A stretch of DNA of 64,000 bases from NCBI RefSeq assembly GCF_003025555.1, contig NZ_PYMH01000006.1, positions 1-64,000 on the forward strand. Reading direction: 5' to 3'. The notes under the pieces are model-generated. The model was given only the letters and a program-made list of their open reading frames with translations. It was not told the origin of the DNA and did not search any database. The DNA is from Photobacterium lutimaris (lineage in GTDB: Bacteria; Pseudomonadota; Gammaproteobacteria; Enterobacterales; Vibrionaceae). Below are positions 26,166-34,822 of this stretch, one piece after another (the first letter of the stretch is position 1; each line of letters begins with the position of its first letter). Made by a program: the position numbers and the translations under genes.

Positions 26166-27332
26166 ATGAAGATTACGGTTGCGGGCACAGGGTATGTAGG
26201 CCTGTCAAACGCGGTGCTTTTGGCACAGCATAATGAAGTCGTGGCGCTAGATATCATCCAAGAGAAAGTGGATTTGATAAATAAGTCCGTCTCTCCGATT
26301 GAAGATAAAGAAATTTCCCAGTATTTGGCTGAGAAAACGCTTAACCTGAAAGCGACGACTGATAAATTATTGGCTTATCAAAATTCAGATTTTGTTATTA
26401 TTGCGACACCAACAGATTACGACCCGCAGACCAACTACTTTAATACTTCTTCGGTTGAAGCTGTGATCAAAGATGTGATGGCTATTAACCCTGATACGGT
26501 AATGGTTATTAAATCGACGGTACCTGTGGGATATACCCAGAGTATTAAAGAAACGCTCGGCTGTGACAATGTGCTGTTCTCGCCGGAATTTTTGCGCGAA
26601 GGCCGAGCGCTGTTTGATAACCTTCATCCATCACGCATTATTGTTGGCGAAAAGTCTGGGCGGGCAGAAGTGTTTGCCAACTTGCTGGTACAAGGTGCAG
26701 TGAAAGAAGACATTTCTGTGCTTTATACTGATTCTACCGAAGCCGAAGCGGTAAAACTGTTCTCGAATACTTATCTCGCCATGCGTGTGGCCTACTTCAA
26801 TGAGTTGGATTCTTACGCTGAAGCCCATGGTTTAGATAGCCGTCAGATAATCGAAGGTGTTGGCTTAGACCCACGTATCGGTAATCACTATAACAACCCG
26901 TCGTTTGGTTACGGTGGCTACTGCTTGCCAAAAGATACCAAGCAGCTATTGGCTAATTACCAAAAAGTGCCTAACAATATTATTGGCGCGATTGTCGATG
27001 CGAACCGCACTCGTAAAGACTTTATTGCCGATTCAATCATTGCCAAGAGACCACAGGTTGTTGGCGTTTACCGCCTGATCATGAAAGCGGGCTCTGATAA
27101 CTTCCGGGCGTCTTCTATCCAGGGCATCATGAAACGCATCAAGGCCAAAGGGATCCAGGTTGTTGTCTATGAGCCGGTCTTGCAAGACGATGAATTCTTC
27201 CAGTCTAAAGTGATGACAGATCTTGAAGCGTTCAAGCAACTCTCTGATGTCATTGTCTCTAACCGCATGGCCGAAGAGTTGGCCGATGTCGCGGATAAGG
27301 TCTATACCCGCGATCTGTTTGGGGCGGATTGA
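26166..27332 (+). CDS. ugd: UDP-glucose 6-dehydrogenase
   Basis: Oxidises UDP-glucose twice with NAD+ to UDP-glucuronate for capsule or LPS modification. The N-terminal Rossmann motif is [20 protein letters not shown] (residues 2-21). [21 protein letters not shown] and the catalytic thiol loop [16 protein letters not shown] with Cys253 are intact; the C-terminal UDP-binding domain ends near [10 protein letters not shown]. At 388 residues it is of the standard short type. It uses the product of GalU, two copies of which are in this window. A heptamer element carrying a four-helix-bundle gene begins only eight bases after its stop. Confidence 0.95.
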   Translation: MKITVAGTGYVGLSNAVLLAQHNEVVALDIIQEKVDLINKSVSPIEDKEISQYLAEKTLNLKATTDKLLAYQNSDFVIIATPTDYDPQTNYFNTSSVEAVIKDVMAINPDTVMVIKSTVPVGYTQSIKETLGCDNVLFSPEFLREGRALFDNLHPSRIIVGEKSGRAEVFANLLVQGAVKEDISVLYTDSTEAEAVKLFSNTYLAMRVAYFNELDSYAEAHGLDSRQIIEGVGLDPRIGNHYNNPSFGYGGYCLPKDTKQLLANYQKVPNNIIGAIVDANRTRKDFIADSIIAKRPQVVGVYRLIMKAGSDNFRASSIQGIMKRIKAKGIQVVVYEPVLQDDEFFQSKVMTDLEAFKQLSDVIVSNRMAEELADVADKVYTRDLFGAD

Positions 27333-27340
27333 TAAAAGCA

Positions 27341-27782
27341 GGCTATATTGGCTATTGGCAAGAAGGAACCTTTGATTCAAGGATGAATTATAAAAAGCTG
27401 AAAGTATGGAAGGACAGTTATCAGCAGGCGCTGGATGTGTATAAGGCAATTGATAGCTGTAAGGACTACAGCTTGAAAGATCAAATCCGCCGCAGCTGCA
27501 TATCTGTCCCGTCTAATATTGCTGAAGGGGATGAGCGGTTTAGTGATAAAGAGGCGGTACGTTTCTTCTTTATCGCTAAAGGTTCAAATGGTGAGTTGGT
27601 AACACAGTTAATGTTGGCAAGAGACTTGTCATACTTGAGGCCATCCACGGCTAATTCATTAATTCAAAGGGCTGGTCATATTTCAGCTCAGCTAGGTGCT
27701 TTGATTAGACATAGGCAAAAAACCTATTCATAATCGCCCATCGCCCATCGCCCATCGCCCATCGCCCATCGCCCATCGCCTA
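27341..27782 (+). repeat. Heptamer element 1, carrying a four-helix-bundle gene
   Basis: Left arm at 27341-27366: GGCTATA, TT, GGCTATT, GGCAAGA. Right array at 27734-27782: seven units, six TCGCCCA and a final TCGCCTA (in the other register NNTNGCC, reverse complement GGCGATG). Between them lies the complete S23-like gene 27383-27733, whose TAA stop directly touches the array. It shares its layout with six gene-less elements in this window. Confidence 0.7.
27383..27733 (+). CDS. Four-helix-bundle protein (S23/IVP family)
   Basis: Protein of 116 residues: MNYKKLKVWKDSYQQALDVY, SLKDQIRRSCISVPSNIAEG at residues ~33-52 and RFFFIAKGSNGELVTQLMLARDL are the hallmark pieces of the S23 intervening-sequence-protein family. 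These are pentameric basic four-helix bundles first found in 23S rRNA intervening sequences and related to the Avd accessory protein of diversity-generating retroelements. The frame is open back to a TTG at 27329, but the family N-terminus begins at this ATG. It lies entirely between the arm and the array of a heptamer element, immediately behind ugd, as if inserted there together with the repeats. Cellular role unknown; nucleic-acid binding is an inference from family relatives. Confidence 0.85.
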   Translation: MNYKKLKVWKDSYQQALDVYKAIDSCKDYSLKDQIRRSCISVPSNIAEGDERFSDKEAVRFFFIAKGSNGELVTQLMLARDLSYLRPSTANSLIQRAGHISAQLGALIRHRQKTYS

Positions 27783-27885
27783 TTTCTCATTCTCAAGACT
27801 CTTCTCAAGACATACTTCGTCTTTTCTATCTCCATCTATACTTATAAGCATATCAATAACTATATGTTGCGCTTTGGGGATAGTC

Positions 27886-28191
27886 ATGATGAAGTTTTCA
27901 CTGGCGGCAATTTTTATATCGGGCTTTATAAGCTGGTCTGCGTTTGCAGCAGACAATGTTTCAACCAGCACTCAGGCCAGTGCAAGCCAGCAGCAGGCAA
28001 AGGCTTCGGTAGAAGCTGCTAGCCAAGAAACTGGTAAGGCTGCGGGTATCGACACCGCTTTTGCCGCCTCGGCGGGTGGCATTACCGCAACGGTTTTGGC
28101 GGTGGGTGCTGCAGCGGTTGTGATTGGTGTTGCATTGTCCGATTCAGGCGGTGGGGATGACCCAGCACCACCAGTCACACAAGCTCAATAG
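27886..28191 (+). CDS. Small exported Ala/Gly/Ser-rich protein, YjbE-like
   Basis: Protein of 101 residues with a clear signal peptide (MMKFSLAAIFISGFISWSAFA, then AD). A Gln/Ala/Ser-rich region follows (TSTQASASQQQAKASVEAAS), then a hydrophobic segment (GGITATVLAVGAAAVVIGVAL) and a short tail SDSGGGDDPAPPVTQAQ. The layout matches YjbE of the exopolysaccharide-linked yjbEFGH operon, which has the same Gly-rich end after a VGVAL-type segment. GGGGA precedes the start at 27886. The yjbF, yjbG and yjbH genes are not next to it, so a role in polysaccharide export is suggested only by resemblance and by the nearby ugd. Confidence 0.65.
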   Translation: MMKFSLAAIFISGFISWSAFAADNVSTSTQASASQQQAKASVEAASQETGKAAGIDTAFAASAGGITATVLAVGAAAVVIGVALSDSGGGDDPAPPVTQAQ

Positions 28192-28198
28192 AGGGTCT

Positions 28199-28268
28199 GG
28201 CTAGAGGCGAAAGGCCATGGGCGGTTTTCTCCAATAGCCAATAGCCAATAGCCAATAGCCAATAGCCA
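28199..28268 (+). repeat. Heptamer element 2
   Basis: Left arm GGCTAGA, GGCGAAA, GGCCATG, GGCGG (28199-28224), an 11-base spacer at most, then five CCAATAG units plus CCA (28231-28268; array register AATAGCC). It begins seven bases after the stop of the YjbE-like gene and ends four bases before the convergent mnmC stop. Confidence 0.7.
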
Positions 28269-28271
28269 GAA

Positions 28272-30356
28272 TTAAACCTTCTTCCCTTTCACCAATTTTC
28301 TCACCCACATCCGCCCCGGATGCAGTGCTTCCAATACCGAGTTCGGCAGCGGTAGCGGGTCGCCAGCAATTTGCGAAGCCAGCAGTTCACCCAGCAGCGG
28401 GGCAGAGCTGAGGCCGCGTGATCCCAAGCCAATCATCGCATACAGGTTGTGGTAAACCGGTACGTCTTCTGCACTATTCTGTTGGTCTTTCAAGTCAGCA
28501 TATTGGCTTAGCAGGCTGTCATATTGGCAAACATCACCCACGAACGGTAGATGATCACGGCTGGCACACCGTACGCCAACGCGAGCTTGTTCACCCGACA
28601 TATCAATGTCTTGCGGCCAGTTGGCTTCTGGCAGGCAGTCAACCAAGCGCTGCTTGTTCTCCGTATGCTCTTCAGGGCTGAAGGTTAAGTCGGTACTGCC
28701 CCGGCGGTAACTGGCGCCGATACAGTGGCTCTCACCGGTAGCATTGACCGGAGTGAGGTAACCATCGTAGCAAAGCACGGTTTTCAGCGGGTTCAGTGTC
28801 GGATTGGTTGGAATGTGGCTCACCTGACCGCGCACGGAGTAGGCCGGAATGTCCTGAGTCTGTGGGAACTCGGCAAAGCGATGGCCGTTTGCCACAATCA
28901 CCGTGTTATGCAGGTAACGTTGGCCGTGTTGGTCGGTCAGCAGCCAGCGTTGCTCACCTTGCTGACTGTTTTGGTCATCGTCCTGTTGGGTGAGCTGCTG
29001 GATGTCGGTTTGAGTTTTGAGTTCAAGCAAACCCATCTCTTGTGCCTGTTCAATTAAGGCGCGGGTGAGTTGCTGCGGGCATAGCCAGCCACCAAGCGGA
29101 TAGTTGACGCTACTATGGCCGGATACAAGGCCGGTTATTTGCTCGGTTTGTTCGACATCAAGCTGGCGGATAAGCGCTTCAGGAAAGCCGCCGGTCAGCA
29201 TTTTACCCAGCTTGCTGGTGGCATTGTCATCCCAGGCCAGTTGGGTCACACCACACCAGTCATGGGCGAACTCTTTGTGCTTGGCAGCTTGCTCGACAAA
29301 CTGGCGAGCATAGAGAAAAGCGGGGGCAAAAAAGCGCGATAGGGCATCGTTTGAACCGTTGAGCAATGGGTACACCGCACCTTGGCGGTTACCCGATGCG
29401 CCTTCGGCTGGTAGTGCATCGGCACAATACAGGGTGGTTTTAATTCCACGCCGTGCCAGTGCTATTGCCGTTGTCGCCGAGCCAACACCGCCACCGATAA
29501 TGGCGACCTCAGTTGCCTGTTCGGTTTTGTTGTGAGCAGATTTTCGACAGTACCAAGGTTTGACATTACTGCCGTATTTGCGCTCAGTCACGCTGCCGGC
29601 CAACATATCTCGCTTGGTGCCAAAACCTTTGACTTTCTTCATGTCAAAACCGGCCTCAATGAGGCCGCGGCGAACAAAACCTGCCGCCGTAAACGTTGCA
29701 GTAGAACAGCCGACACGGGCCAGTTTGGCCATCCCGTTGAACAGATCTTGGTTCCACATTTCTGGGTTTTTGCTCGGGGCAAAGCCGTCGAGGAACCAGG
29801 CATCGACGATACCGTCATTGTTTGTCCATACTTGTGGCATACAGTCTTTGATATCGCCGAACCACAGGTCAAGGGTGATCATGCCATCTTCCAACACGAT
29901 ACGGTGGCAATCGGCCACGGCTGGAGGGTAATGGGCATGGAGTTGGCTTGCTAAGTCAGCCAGCTCGGGCCACGATTGGTGGGCCTTGATCAGATCGTCC
30001 TTGGTCACCGGGAATTTTTCAAAGCTGATGAAATGCAGCTCTTTGGTGGAGGCATCCGGATTTGCTTGACGAAATGCTTTGAACCACTGCCAGACGGCAA
30101 GGAAGTTGAGGCCGGTTCCGAATCCTGTTTCAGCAACCACAAAGCGGCGGCGGTCGAAAGATTCCCAACGCGAAGGCAAGCCGTTTTGGTGCAGGAACAC
30201 ATAGCGTGTTTCTTCTAACCCGTTGGCATTGGAGAAGTACACATCGTCAAAGTCATTAGAAACAGGCGTGCCTGATTCATTCCAGTCCAAGACGGCATTT
30301 TCGATTTTTGCCGAGGTTTTTTCGTTCAGGGACGGTTTATTGGTATCAGGCGACAT
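28272..30356 (-). CDS. mnmC: tRNA 5-methylaminomethyl-2-thiouridine biosynthesis bifunctional protein
   Basis: Modifies the wobble uridine (U34) of several tRNAs. The C-terminal FAD oxidase removes carboxymethyl from cmnm5s2U and the N-terminal SAM methyltransferase makes mnm5s2U. The methyltransferase domain begins [21 protein letters not shown] and carries [17 protein letters not shown] and [15 protein letters not shown]; the oxidase begins [21 protein letters not shown]. The frame is open to a GTG at 30470, but the first 27 codons there come from a duplicated 21-bp DNA repeat. I give the ATG at 30356 (694 residues); ATG 30389 is an alternative. No good ribosome binding site distinguishes them. 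Divergent from fabB, as in E. coli. Confidence 0.92.
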   Translation of the reverse strand: MSPDTNKPSLNEKTSAKIENAVLDWNESGTPVSNDFDDVYFSNANGLEETRYVFLHQNGLPSRWESFDRRRFVVAETGFGTGLNFLAVWQWFKAFRQANPDASTKELHFISFEKFPVTKDDLIKAHQSWPELADLASQLHAHYPPAVADCHRIVLEDGMITLDLWFGDIKDCMPQVWTNNDGIVDAWFLDGFAPSKNPEMWNQDLFNGMAKLARVGCSTATFTAAGFVRRGLIEAGFDMKKVKGFGTKRDMLAGSVTERKYGSNVKPWYCRKSAHNKTEQATEVAIIGGGVGSATTAIALARRGIKTTLYCADALPAEGASGNRQGAVYPLLNGSNDALSRFFAPAFLYARQFVEQAAKHKEFAHDWCGVTQLAWDDNATSKLGKMLTGGFPEALIRQLDVEQTEQITGLVSGHSSVNYPLGGWLCPQQLTRALIEQAQEMGLLELKTQTDIQQLTQQDDDQNSQQGEQRWLLTDQHGQRYLHNTVIVANGHRFAEFPQTQDIPAYSVRGQVSHIPTNPTLNPLKTVLCYDGYLTPVNATGESHCIGASYRRGSTDLTFSPEEHTENKQRLVDCLPEANWPQDIDMSGEQARVGVRCASRDHLPFVGDVCQYDSLLSQYADLKDQQNSAEDVPVYHNLYAMIGLGSRGLSSAPLLGELLASQIAGDPLPLPNSVLEALHPGRMWVRKLVKGKKV

Positions 30357-30390
30357 TTGAGCTTTATCAGACAAGGGGGGAAGCCTCATA

Positions 30391-30432
30391 GTTGGTGTAA
30401 CGGGTGATATTGTTGGTGTAACGGGTGATATT
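30391..30432. repeat. 21-bp tandem duplication upstream of mnmC
   Basis: Two exact copies of GTTGGTGTAACGGGTGATATT. If translated on the minus strand they give the repeated peptide TISPVTP. More likely they lie in the mnmC leader. Confidence 0.7.
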
Positions 30433-30503
30433 GCCGTGGATTGTACCTGATCAACAGGAAAGCTGACCACTTTTGACAGATAAACCCGCTATTATCGTCA
30501 CCG

Positions 30504-30560
30504 TTATACCCAAGTTACCTCTGGTTGTTGATTGTTTCGACGGAGGTTATTTGGGTATAA
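30504..30560. repeat. Imperfect 18-bp inverted repeat in the mnmC-fabB interval
   Basis: Arms TTATACCCAAGTTACCTC and GAGGTTATTTGGGTATAA pair at 16 of 18 positions around a 21-base loop. The core TATACCCAAGTTAC recurs alone at 46882-46895 ahead of the RssB-like gene, so this looks like a dispersed palindromic intergenic repeat of the kind common in Vibrionaceae. It sits 20 bases before the fabB start and could affect its mRNA. Confidence 0.65.
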
Positions 30561-30579
30561 ATGACAGTAGGAATTCATC

Positions 30580-31791
30580 ATGAAACGAGCCGTAATTACA
30601 GGCATGGGTATTGTGTCCAGCATTGGTAACAACGTTAAAGAAGTGCTGGAGTCATTGAAAACGGGTAAATCCGGTATCAACTTCTCTGAACAATTTGCAG
30701 AAATGAAGCTGCGTAGCAATGTTTGGGGCGATTTGAAAATGACCCCTTCAGAGCATATCGATCGTAAGAAGATGCGTTTCATGGGCGATGCTGCCGCTTT
30801 TGCTTATCTTTCAATGGAACAAGCAATTGAAGACTCAGGCCTGACAGACGATCAGGTATCAAATGACCGTACTGGCCTTGTGGCGGGTTCGGGTGGTGCG
30901 TCTTCTTACAACCAGGTAGCGGCCGTCGATATTTTGCGCGAGAAGGGCGTGAAGCGTGTGGGTCCGTACATGGTACCGCGTACGATGTCTTCAACAGTGT
31001 CTGCGTGTTTGGCAACGCCGTTTAAAATCCGTGGTGTGAACTACACTATGAGCTCTGCGTGTGCAACGTCGGCTCACTGTATTGGCCATGCGCTTGAACT
31101 GATCCAGCTTGGCAAGCAAGATGTCGTCTTTGCCGGCGGCGGTGAAGAGCTAGATTGGTCATTGACCATGATGTTCGATGCCATGGGCGCACTATCGACC
31201 AAGTACAACGACGACCCATCAAAGGCATCACGTACTTATGATGCAGACCGTGACGGCTTCGTTATCTCTGGTGGTGGCGGTATGCTGGTTGTCGAAGAGC
31301 TGGAGCATGCATTGGCTCGTGGCGCGAAAATCTACGGCGAGATCGTTGGTTACGGCGCGACGTCTGATGGTTATGACATGGTAGCTCCGTCAGGCGAAGG
31401 CGCAGTGCGCTGTATGAAGATGGCGATGCAAGATGTAGACAGCATTGACTACATCAATACCCACGGTACATCAACGCCGGTCGGTGATGTGAAAGAGCTA
31501 GGTGCTATCCAAGAATTGTTCGGTGATAACAGCCCGGCGATTTCTGCCACCAAGGCGATGACCGGTCACGCACTGGGTGCGGCGGGTGTGCACGAGGCGA
31601 TTTACTCAACGTTGATGCTAAATAACGGCTTTATCGCCCCAAGCATCAATATTGATAACTTGGACGAAGCAGCAGATGGGCTTGATATCGTGACCGAAAC
31701 ACGCGAGCAAGAACTGAAGACTGTCATGTCCAACAGCTTTGGTTTCGGTGGTACTAACGCCACATTGGTTATCAAGAAATACGAAGCGTAA
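30580..31791 (+). CDS. fabB: 3-oxoacyl-[acyl-carrier-protein] synthase I
   Basis: Condensing enzyme of type II fatty-acid synthesis, needed for unsaturated chains. The catalytic triad is complete: Cys161 in [18 protein letters not shown], His295 in [17 protein letters not shown] and His330 in [16 protein letters not shown]. The start [19 protein letters not shown] is typical, and 403 residues is the usual length. It is divergent from mnmC, a conserved arrangement. The leader contains the palindromic repeat at 30504-30560. Downstream, before pdxB, are a structured region, a strong terminator and a heptamer element. Confidence 0.96.
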   Translation: MKRAVITGMGIVSSIGNNVKEVLESLKTGKSGINFSEQFAEMKLRSNVWGDLKMTPSEHIDRKKMRFMGDAAAFAYLSMEQAIEDSGLTDDQVSNDRTGLVAGSGGASSYNQVAAVDILREKGVKRVGPYMVPRTMSSTVSACLATPFKIRGVNYTMSSACATSAHCIGHALELIQLGKQDVVFAGGGEELDWSLTMMFDAMGALSTKYNDDPSKASRTYDADRDGFVISGGGGMLVVEELEHALARGAKIYGEIVGYGATSDGYDMVAPSGEGAVRCMKMAMQDVDSIDYINTHGTSTPVGDVKELGAIQELFGDNSPAISATKAMTGHALGAAGVHEAIYSTLMLNNGFIAPSINIDNLDEAADGLDIVTETREQELKTVMSNSFGFGGTNATLVIKKYEA

Positions 31792-31816
31792 CCGACTTTT
31801 GTCATTTTCCAGGGGT

Positions 31817-32014
31817 GGCACTGACTAAGATATTCAGCTAGAAGACCTTTTTGCGGAGACTCCTTTAGCTGTTACGATCTTGAGTCAGTGCCTAAAAAAC
31901 AGACGCGACATTGGCTGTGTGAATAGTATTTTCTTTTGCGGGAGCTGTCTATGATCCCAGTCGGTGTTTTATTTCCTGGACGTTCGCCCAGCAGAATTTC
32001 TGCTGGGCTTTTTT
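31817..32014 (+). ncRNA. Candidate structured RNA between fabB and pdxB
   Basis: A long stem at 31817-31892 (GGCACTGACTAAGAT against GATCTTGAGTCAGTGCC) encloses a second helix (CAGCTAGAAG / CTCCTTTAGCTG). About 95 bases later comes a perfect 10-bp terminator GCCCAGCAGA / TCTGCTGGGC with a T6 tail (31986-32014). It could be the fabB 3' UTR, a 3'-derived small RNA, or an independent RNA. A 25-codon ORF (ATG 31951) preceded by GGGAG lies inside and runs through the terminator, which argues against it being a peptide gene. Confidence 0.4.
31986..32014 (+). terminator. Intrinsic terminator downstream of fabB
   Basis: Perfect 10-bp GC-rich stem GCCCAGCAGA / TCTGCTGGGC, 3-base loop, T6 tail. Confidence 0.88.
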
Positions 32015-32022
32015 ATGCATGG

Positions 32023-32233
32023 GGCTAGAGGCAAAGAGCTTGGCTATTGGCCAAAGGTCAGATGCTAGAGCATAGTTGGAGCGAAACTTGATGTAGAAGA
32101 TGGCAGGGGCTAATTATTGAATTGCCTGTTGCCTGTTGCCTATTGCCTATTGCCTATTGCCTGTTGCCTGTTGCCTGTTGCCTGTTGCCTGTTGCCTGTT
32201 GCCTATTGCCTATTGCCCATTGCCCATTGCCCA
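32023..32233 (+). repeat. Heptamer element 3 (16-unit array)
   Basis: Left arm GGCTAGA, GGCAAAG, AGCTT, GGCTATT, GGCCAAA (32023-32055). After a ~66-base spacer come exactly 16 heptamers (32122-32233) in blocks: TTGCCTG x2, TTGCCTA x3, TTGCCTG x6, TTGCCTA x2 and TTGCCCA x3. The block structure shows successive local duplication of variant units. It lies between the fabB terminator and pdxB. Confidence 0.75.
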
Positions 32234-32291
32234 TCACCTCCCAATCTAATACATTTCTCTAAACAGAACCGCTTTATAAGGAAACCGACCC

Positions 32292-33464
32292 ATGAAAATC
32301 CTCATTGACGAGAACATGCCTTATGCCGAGGCGCTATTTAGCCAGTTGGGTGAAGTGATCAGCAAGCCGGGCAGAACGATGACCGCTGAGGATTTGGTGG
32401 ATATTGATGCGCTGATGATCCGCTCGGTAACCAAGGTTAATAAAGCCTTGCTGACCAAGGCCAATAAACTGAAGTTTGTCGGTACGGCAACGGCCGGTCA
32501 GGATCATGTTGATGACGCAACATTGGCGGCCAAGGGCATTGCTTTTACCGCTGCTCCGGGATGTAACAAGGTGGGGGTGGCTGAATATGTATTGAGCAGC
32601 TTGATGGTACTCGGCCAGCAGCAGGGCTTTTCGATTTTCGATAAGAAGGTAGGGATTATCGGGGCTGGCAATGTCGGTAGCTACCTTGCCCAATGTTTGG
32701 ATGCGCTGGGTATCCCGTACCTGCTTAATGATCCGCTCAAACAGCAGCAGGGCGATAGCCGCACTTTTCATTCGCTGGAAGAGATCCGCTCGCAATGTGA
32801 TGTGATCACCTTGCATACCCCGATCACCCGCGATGGCGAGTACCCGACGCATCACCTTGTAGACGGCAGTTTCCTCGCGGATTTACAGCCAGGTGCAATA
32901 CTGATCAATGCCGCCCGTGGTCCGGTTGCTGATAACCAAGCACTTAAATGTGCCTTGCAGCAAAGCCAATCCGGTGAGGGCAAAAAACTCACCGCTGTGC
33001 TGGATGTCTTCGAACACGAACCGCAGGTTGATCTCGAGCTACTGCCACTATTGGCTTTTGCGACCCCGCATGTCGCCGGCTATGGCTTGGAAGGTAAGGC
33101 GCGTGGCACGACCATGGTCTTCAACAGTTACTGCCAGTTCCTTGGCTTGGATCAGCAGGTCACTGCAGCCAGTTTGTTACCGATCGCCCCGGTACCACAG
33201 TTGAGTTTGAGCCGAGAGTGGGATGAGCCAACCCTATTCAGTCTGACCCAGCTTGTCTACGATGTGCGCCGTGATGATGGGGTGTTCCGTCGCGAAATGA
33301 GCCAAACTGCAGAAGGTAGCCCGGAAATGGCGAGCGCTTTTGACCGGATGCGTAAAAATTACTGGGATCGCCGCGAATATAGCGCGATTACAGTAGCGGG
33401 CGAGGCCCATTTTGGGGTAGAGTCGCTGGCTAAATTAGGTTTTACAGTAGAGGAAAGGCCATGA
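32292..33464 (+). CDS. pdxB: Erythronate-4-phosphate dehydrogenase
   Basis: NAD-dependent D-2-hydroxyacid dehydrogenase acting in the DXP-dependent route to pyridoxal phosphate. The start [22 protein letters not shown] is diagnostic for PdxB. The dinucleotide motif [21 protein letters not shown] lies near residues 117-137, and the catalytic Arg/Glu/His region spans [17 protein letters not shown] and [13 protein letters not shown]. The C-terminal PdxB dimerisation extension is present; length 390. It overlaps the next gene by four bases (ATGA), so it is translationally coupled to asd, as in the pdxB-usg arrangement of enterics. Confidence 0.95.
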   Translation: MKILIDENMPYAEALFSQLGEVISKPGRTMTAEDLVDIDALMIRSVTKVNKALLTKANKLKFVGTATAGQDHVDDATLAAKGIAFTAAPGCNKVGVAEYVLSSLMVLGQQQGFSIFDKKVGIIGAGNVGSYLAQCLDALGIPYLLNDPLKQQQGDSRTFHSLEEIRSQCDVITLHTPITRDGEYPTHHLVDGSFLADLQPGAILINAARGPVADNQALKCALQQSQSGEGKKLTAVLDVFEHEPQVDLELLPLLAFATPHVAGYGLEGKARGTTMVFNSYCQFLGLDQQVTAASLLPIAPVPQLSLSREWDEPTLFSLTQLVYDVRRDDGVFRREMSQTAEGSPEMASAFDRMRKNYWDRREYSAITVAGEAHFGVESLAKLGFTVEERP

Positions 33465-34474
33465 GCCAGGAATTTGATATTGCAGTACTCGGTGCGACCG
33501 GCGCTGTCGGCGAAGCCATTGTAGAAGTTCTTGAGGAACGCAATTTTCCTGTTCGCAATCTCTATTTACTTGCTTCTGAGCGTAGTGCAGGCAAAACCTT
33601 GCGCTTTAAAGGTAAATCTGTACGTGTCACCAATGTGGAAGAGTTCGACTGGAGCCAAGTCCAGCTCGCTATCTTCTCTGCCGGTGCCGAGGCATCTGAG
33701 CGCTGGGCACCAGCCGCTGCCGACTACGGTGTGGTTGTTATCGACAACACGTCCCGCTTCCGCTACGACTACGATGTACCGTTGGTGATCCCTGAGGTAA
33801 ACCCGCATGCGATTGCGGAGTACCGTAACCGCAACATTATCGCCAACCCGAATTGCTCGACCATTCAGATGCTGGTGGCGTTGAAGCCGATCCACGAAGC
33901 CTACGGTATCGAGCGTATTAATGTGGCGACATACCAGTCGGTATCGGGCACCGGTAAAAAAGGTGTTGATGAGCTTGCTGGCCAAACGGCCAAGCTGCTA
34001 AACGGCCTGCCAGCGGAAACTAACGTTTACGACAAGCAGATTGCCTTTAACTGCTTGCCGCATATCGACGAGTTCATGGATAACGGCTACACCAAAGAAG
34101 AAATGAAAATGGTGTGGGAAACCCAGAAGATCTTGGGTGATGACAATATTCGCGTTAACCCGACCTGTGTTCGCGTCCCAGTGTTCTATGGTCATGCCGA
34201 AGCCGTCCACGTTGAAACTTGCCAGCCGGTGAATGTCGAAGAAGCGATTAGCTTGCTGGAAAATGCCGAAGGTATTGAAGTCTTCCACGGTAATGACTAC
34301 CCGACCCAGGTGAGTGATGCGACCGGTAAAGATCATGTAATGGTTGCCCGTGTCCGTGAAGACATCAGTCATCCTTGTGGCCTGAACATGTGGGTCGTTG
34401 CCGATAATGTCCGTAAAGGCGCGGCGACCAACAGCGTCCAGATTGCAGAAAAGCTGATTGAAGAGTACCTGTAA
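33461..34474 (+). CDS. asd: Aspartate-semialdehyde dehydrogenase (Usg-1 position, active-site Cys retained)
   Basis: NADPH-dependent formation of aspartate semialdehyde from aspartyl phosphate, leading to lysine, threonine, methionine and diaminopimelate. The glycine-rich motif [22 protein letters not shown] starts at residue 9. The catalytic [11 protein letters not shown] has Cys132; [18 protein letters not shown] and [14 protein letters not shown], with the proton-relay His, are conserved. The E. coli gene in this slot, usg, is considered non-functional as an ASADH; this one keeps the key residues, so it should be enzymatically active. 337 residues. It is followed by a minimal heptamer element and a strong terminator. 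Confidence 0.92.
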   Translation: MSQEFDIAVLGATGAVGEAIVEVLEERNFPVRNLYLLASERSAGKTLRFKGKSVRVTNVEEFDWSQVQLAIFSAGAEASERWAPAAADYGVVVIDNTSRFRYDYDVPLVIPEVNPHAIAEYRNRNIIANPNCSTIQMLVALKPIHEAYGIERINVATYQSVSGTGKKGVDELAGQTAKLLNGLPAETNVYDKQIAFNCLPHIDEFMDNGYTKEEMKMVWETQKILGDDNIRVNPTCVRVPVFYGHAEAVHVETCQPVNVEEAISLLENAEGIEVFHGNDYPTQVSDATGKDHVMVARVREDISHPCGLNMWVVADNVRKGAATNSVQIAEKLIEEYL

Positions 34475-34484
34475 CAGAGCCTAA

Positions 34485-34499
34485 GGCTAGAGACTAGCC
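34485..34499 (+). repeat. Heptamer element 4 (minimal)
   Basis: The palindrome GGCTAGAGACTAGCC equals one arm unit (GGCTAGA) joined to one array unit (GACTAGCC). It starts ten bases after the asd stop, in the same position and orientation as the larger elements, and probably represents the shortest form of the family. Confidence 0.5.
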
Positions 34500-34516
34500 A
34501 ACTCGAAGAGGACTAT

Positions 34517-34548
34517 ACAGCGCCCTGTTTTTATAAACAGGGCGCTGT
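34517..34548 (+). terminator. Intrinsic terminator after asd
   Basis: 14-bp perfect stem ACAGCGCCCTGTTT / AAACAGGGCGCTGT with a 4-base loop and T-rich tail. Confidence 0.85.
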
Positions 34549-34822
34549 TGTATTTTCAACGAGGAGCCTTACCTATCATCAAGTATATTTCTTCAGAAAC
34601 AAGCACCTTGACGTTAGTTGGGTATACAATCATTTAAGTCGCTTCATAATAATGCGATTTTGCTCCCGTCGTGATGATTAGGTGGCGAAGTCACGCTAAA
34701 GATTATTGTGAATAGGCCGAAATTAAATAATCTTGTATTATGCTGTCGTGAATATGCATTTTATATTCATGCCGTGTGCTATGCATTCGTAGCTATTTTC
34801 CTTCCAAAGAGGATGACAGGCA
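34549..34822 (+). promoter_or_regulatory. fimV upstream region
   Basis: AT-rich 270-bp leader without a gene, presumably containing the fimV promoter. A short palindrome-like stretch ATATGCATTTTATATTCAT lies near 34752-34770. I assign no boxes. Confidence 0.35.

Noticed and set aside
27734..27782. Possible CRISPR array
   Set aside because: The repeats are contiguous heptamers without spacers, and no cas genes are present.
32117..32308. 63-codon ORF encoding [21 protein letters not shown] repeats
   Set aside because: It is only a translation of the heptamer array; no ribosome binding site.
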